This document shows positions 13,536 to 16,260 of a DNA stretch of 16,260 bases, piece after piece. The translations under genes and the position numbers were made by a program. Below the pieces are notes generated by a model. It saw only the letters and a program-made list of their open reading frames with translations, did no database searches and was not told the origin of the DNA. The DNA comes from Oscillospiraceae bacterium (GTDB lineage Bacteria > Bacillota > Clostridia > Oscillospirales > Ruminococcaceae). The stretch spans positions 1 through 16,260 of the forward strand of contig WRIP01000012.1 in NCBI GenBank assembly GCA_009782665.1, given 5' to 3'. Position 1 is the stretch's first letter, and each line of letters opens with the position of its first letter.

Positions 13536-16260
13536 TTAAGTACTGAAGACAGTACTATTGATTATAGAAACAACTCTATAGCTAAAAGGTTATCCGATAA
13601 AAGATACTTGTTGCACAATCGTGTCAGTCGCATAACAGATACTATTGATAGGAATGATAGTATTGTTGCTGTTGTAGTTAGGTATACACACAATGCAAAT
13701 CGATACTATATACACAAAGTATACGATAGCTCAGGAAATGTTTATCAAATCGATAACAATAAGATACAGAGCATTGTTTCCGCGAAGGGCATCGATTACT
13801 CGATCCGTAAGCATAATAACTCTGTATCTTTAGTAGACACACTACCGAATCTTGTGTCTGGCATGGTGACACCTGAACCGGCACAACCTAAGCAAGACGA
13901 TACACTGATATTAACAGATGATATTCAAATGCTTGCGGATAAATATGCTTTATCAGAAAGAGATTTAAACAATATTCGAGTGAACGAAGGTATAACTCGT
14001 GATAATGCAAAAACAGAGTTAATGAAACTAGCAGGCAAATGGTTGATAAATGAAGAAACTGGAATTGCCGCACAAATTATCAAAGCTCAAAGAGGGAAAA
14101 TAATTAGTGACATGGCAGTATATAAATCTATGGCAAATGGATTTACAAGAGAACAACACAATGCTACAGCCGCTAACATAGAAGAGTTATGGCGTCTAGC
14201 TAAACTTGATAAAGTACATGGCGACAAAAATAACGATGTTAATGTTGTTTCTATAAAGAGATTTACTGCTCCAATAATATTATCAGGTACATCTGCTGAG
14301 GCTTACTTAACTGTTAAGCAGACTATTGAAGCTGGTCATAGGATATATTCATTGGAATTGACAGAAATAAAAGCAACGCCTCCACAAGACAGCACACCTT
14401 ACGGCGATACTGTTGGAAACATTGCTACTAGCGAAATCATAGCACAACCTAATACCTCCGTCAACACGACTTCAGGTATCGAATCAATAGACAATCCAAA
14501 CTCCTATAGCAATGCAATGACGGAAAAACCTATATCAATATCACGTAACGAAGAAGCAAAATATCTACGCAAGTATGTGCAAAATATCAAAAACCTATTC
14601 GTTGGCAATGTGAAAAACAAGCTAACAGGGTTTGATATTGTTGTTGGAAAGAGAGCTATTAACGAGACAACTACGAAAGCTACTCAACATAAAGGCAATA
14701 TTGATTCTATACGAGCGTTAGGAGGGATAAAAGAACTTGCAGAAAATGCAATACTTGTTAAAGCAGAAAATCTAGATGATAATGCTATAGAGAGTAATCC
14801 ATATAAAATGCAACTGCTTTCGTTTGCTACACCGTATTATGATAGCGAGGGTAGCTATATAGCAATTATGACTGTTGAGGCGATATTTGATAATGATTCT
14901 TCAATACATAGAATGTATAACCTAAAGAGTATGGAAATTAAAAGGATAGCTTCATCATCTCAAACGGGGCTTTTCAGTGCCCAAGATGATTCCGCTACCA
15001 GAATTACAATAGCAGACTTATATGGTTTCGTCAACCCTATACGTAATCAGACACCACAACCACAAAATGCTGTCAATACGCCTATAACAAATCAATCAGG
15101 GTATGCACAGCTAATACAGATTCTCGATAAACACCTAGAAGAAAATAATTACAATATCAAAGTAGCTATGTCATCAACACTAGCTGACAATGCTGCATAT
15201 GGTATTATGCCTGAAGACCAAGCTCGAGATGTTATTGTTGCATATATACAGCAATCCGTTGAAGATGAAGCCAACGAACCAAAACCATTGACGTTATGGG
15301 AACAGCAGAGAAAGGCAGCAATTAGTTATTGGGAGCAAGACGAGAGACAACGAATAAAGGATACTGGTATAGGCAGTCCTGATATTAAAAGAGAGCAAAT
15401 AGACCAGTACAACAGTTCACGAGCATTATTCGGACTTGAGCCTTTAAGTGATGAAGACGCTCTTGTAGAGATTACCAATGGCAAATACATACCACAAGCA
15501 GAATTTGACAGAAGACGAGGTGTTACGCAATTAGCAGAAACTGACAATTCTGTTGATAGTTCTGCTAATAGTTCTGTTAATTCAGTTGATGAACCAGTTG
15601 ATTCAGTTGATTCGGTTGATGAACCTATCATTGATACACTCGAAGGTTATAATTACGACACATCTACAGGTGAAGTATTAGGTGAGTCGCTTATTCGTAC
15701 TGATGTTACTGTAGGCGAAGATATAAAGTATGTTAATAGCAACCCTCAACTACGACAAGCAGTTGACGATACAATTACCTATCTTGTTGAAAAATACGAT
15801 ATACTACCAGAAGATAGGTTAGCTAAACTCAATCCTATAGCACAGAAAATCATCACCTATAAAGACGAAGGTGGTGAGAATTACCGTAATGCTCTTGAGG
15901 AGTTATTAAGTGCTATTGCTAACGAAGATAACATAACCGAAGTTGCTGAAGATATCAGTAACGAGATGGGTAAAATCGTACTAGGTGACAGATACGGTAT
16001 CGATTCACCTCACTATGCGCCTGACAGAAATTACAGCAAATGGAAAAATAACCTTAAAGCAAAGACGAAACACAATATTGATCAATCATATAAAGACGGT
16101 ATAGCAGAAGTGGATATTTCTCGTGAAGATATTCAAATTCTTAAAGAAGTAAAAAACGTCAATCTATTAAAATTAGACTGGAAAGAAACTATCCGTGTAT
16201 TGGATGAACTATCAGATGGAAATCCTATTGTTAGAGATACACTCGATAGACTTATTGAAA
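13536..16260 (+). CDS. Partial giant polyvalent-like protein of a mobile element (5' end decayed or truncated, 3' end off window)
   Basis: One frame is open for 908 codons to the last base, so the gene continues beyond the window. No ATG occurs until 13863; TTG codons at 13608 and 13611 and a GTG at 13854 have no good ribosome binding site, and protein-like sequence begins before all of them. A nearly complete domain at 14541-14946 has IVVGKRAINETT, then an HKG motif (His codon at 14688), IKELAENAILV, YIAIMTVEAI and RMYNLKSMEIK. This resembles the LPD3 or PBECR-type domains of phage and conjugative-element polyvalent proteins. Two shorter segments look like tails of similar domains: 13662-13746 (VVVRYTHNANRYYIHKVY) and 14260-14373 (AYLTVKQTIEAGHRIYSLE). 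Later parts are helical and polar with a Val-Asp-Ser linker near 15541-15640. No transmembrane segment or signal peptide is visible. Domain names are from memory of the families and are not certain; that it is a coding frame is. Confidence 0.75.
15581..15625 (+). repeat. Short imperfect tandem repeat, 30-base period, coding for a Val-Asp-Ser/Glu-Pro linker
   Basis: TTCAGTTGATGAACC at 15581-15595 recurs as TTCGGTTGATGAACC at 15611-15625, one mismatch in 15. Shorter GTTGAT units fill the space before and between them, from about 15550. In the giant frame this encodes SVDEPVDSVDSVDEP-type sequence, a flexible acidic linker between domains. It probably arose by slippage. Confidence 0.75.

Noticed and set aside
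13678..14073. Two short minus-strand frames (13678-13884 and 13888-14073)
   Set aside because: Both are antisense to the continuous plus-strand frame, have no ribosome binding site, and translate to cysteine- and histidine-rich sequence typical of shadow frames.
15326..15631. Minus-strand frame rich in Ser-Thr-Glu repeats
   Set aside because: It is the antisense shadow of the Val-Asp-Ser linker in the giant plus-strand frame; the low-complexity look comes from the DNA repeat.

Overview
The window is a stretch of bacterial chromosome with moderate G+C. Genes are closely packed on both strands, with ATG starts and mostly AGGAGG-type ribosome binding sites. The gene set (family 4 uracil-DNA glycosylase, two-domain NadE, MoaD-like sulfur carrier, SIMPL protein) and the strong TTGACA / TATCAT-type promoters fit an anaerobic Gram-positive such as a clostridial Firmicute. 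That assignment is an inference: there is no rRNA or other marker gene to settle it. No tRNA, rRNA, CRISPR array or complete insertion sequence was seen.

Layout. (1) 1-2524, minus strand: two unrelated-looking TIM-barrel proteins of the xylose isomerase / sugar-phosphate epimerase superfamily, followed by a MoaD/ThiS-like protein ending in three glycines. They are read from a clear promoter near 2500, and another gene probably starts just beyond the left edge. (2) 2600-5050, plus strand: nadE followed closely by a DEDDh exonuclease and a GC-rich hairpin terminator. The NadE glutaminase domain lacks its catalytic cysteine while the synthetase domain is intact. (3) 5077-7939: a family 4 uracil-DNA glycosylase (minus), low-specificity threonine aldolase (plus), and an MFS transporter (minus). 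(4) 8054-11154, plus strand: a second MFS transporter, a metal-dependent cyclase/hydrolase and a short-chain dehydrogenase, in tight order. This looks like a small import-and-catabolism operon of unknown substrate. (5) 11202-13391, minus strand: an RlmI-type 23S rRNA methyltransferase and a membrane-anchored SIMPL-domain protein with a good promoter.

(6) From about 13400 to the right edge the character changes. The DNA is markedly more AT-rich and one plus-strand frame stays open from 13536 to the last base, at least 908 codons, without reaching a stop. Its product looks like the giant multi-domain 'polyvalent' proteins of phages and conjugative elements. It holds one nearly whole LPD3/PBECR-like domain, two segments that look like tails of similar domains, and low-complexity Val-Asp-Ser linkers. 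The first 109 codons contain no ATG and an in-frame TGA lies just upstream, so the 5' end looks truncated or decayed. The boundary near 13400-13535 is probably the edge of an integrated mobile element or its remnant.

The most interesting points are this unlisted giant reading frame with its odd left end, and the NadE with a dead-looking glutaminase site. The rest of the window reads as ordinary housekeeping and metabolic genes.
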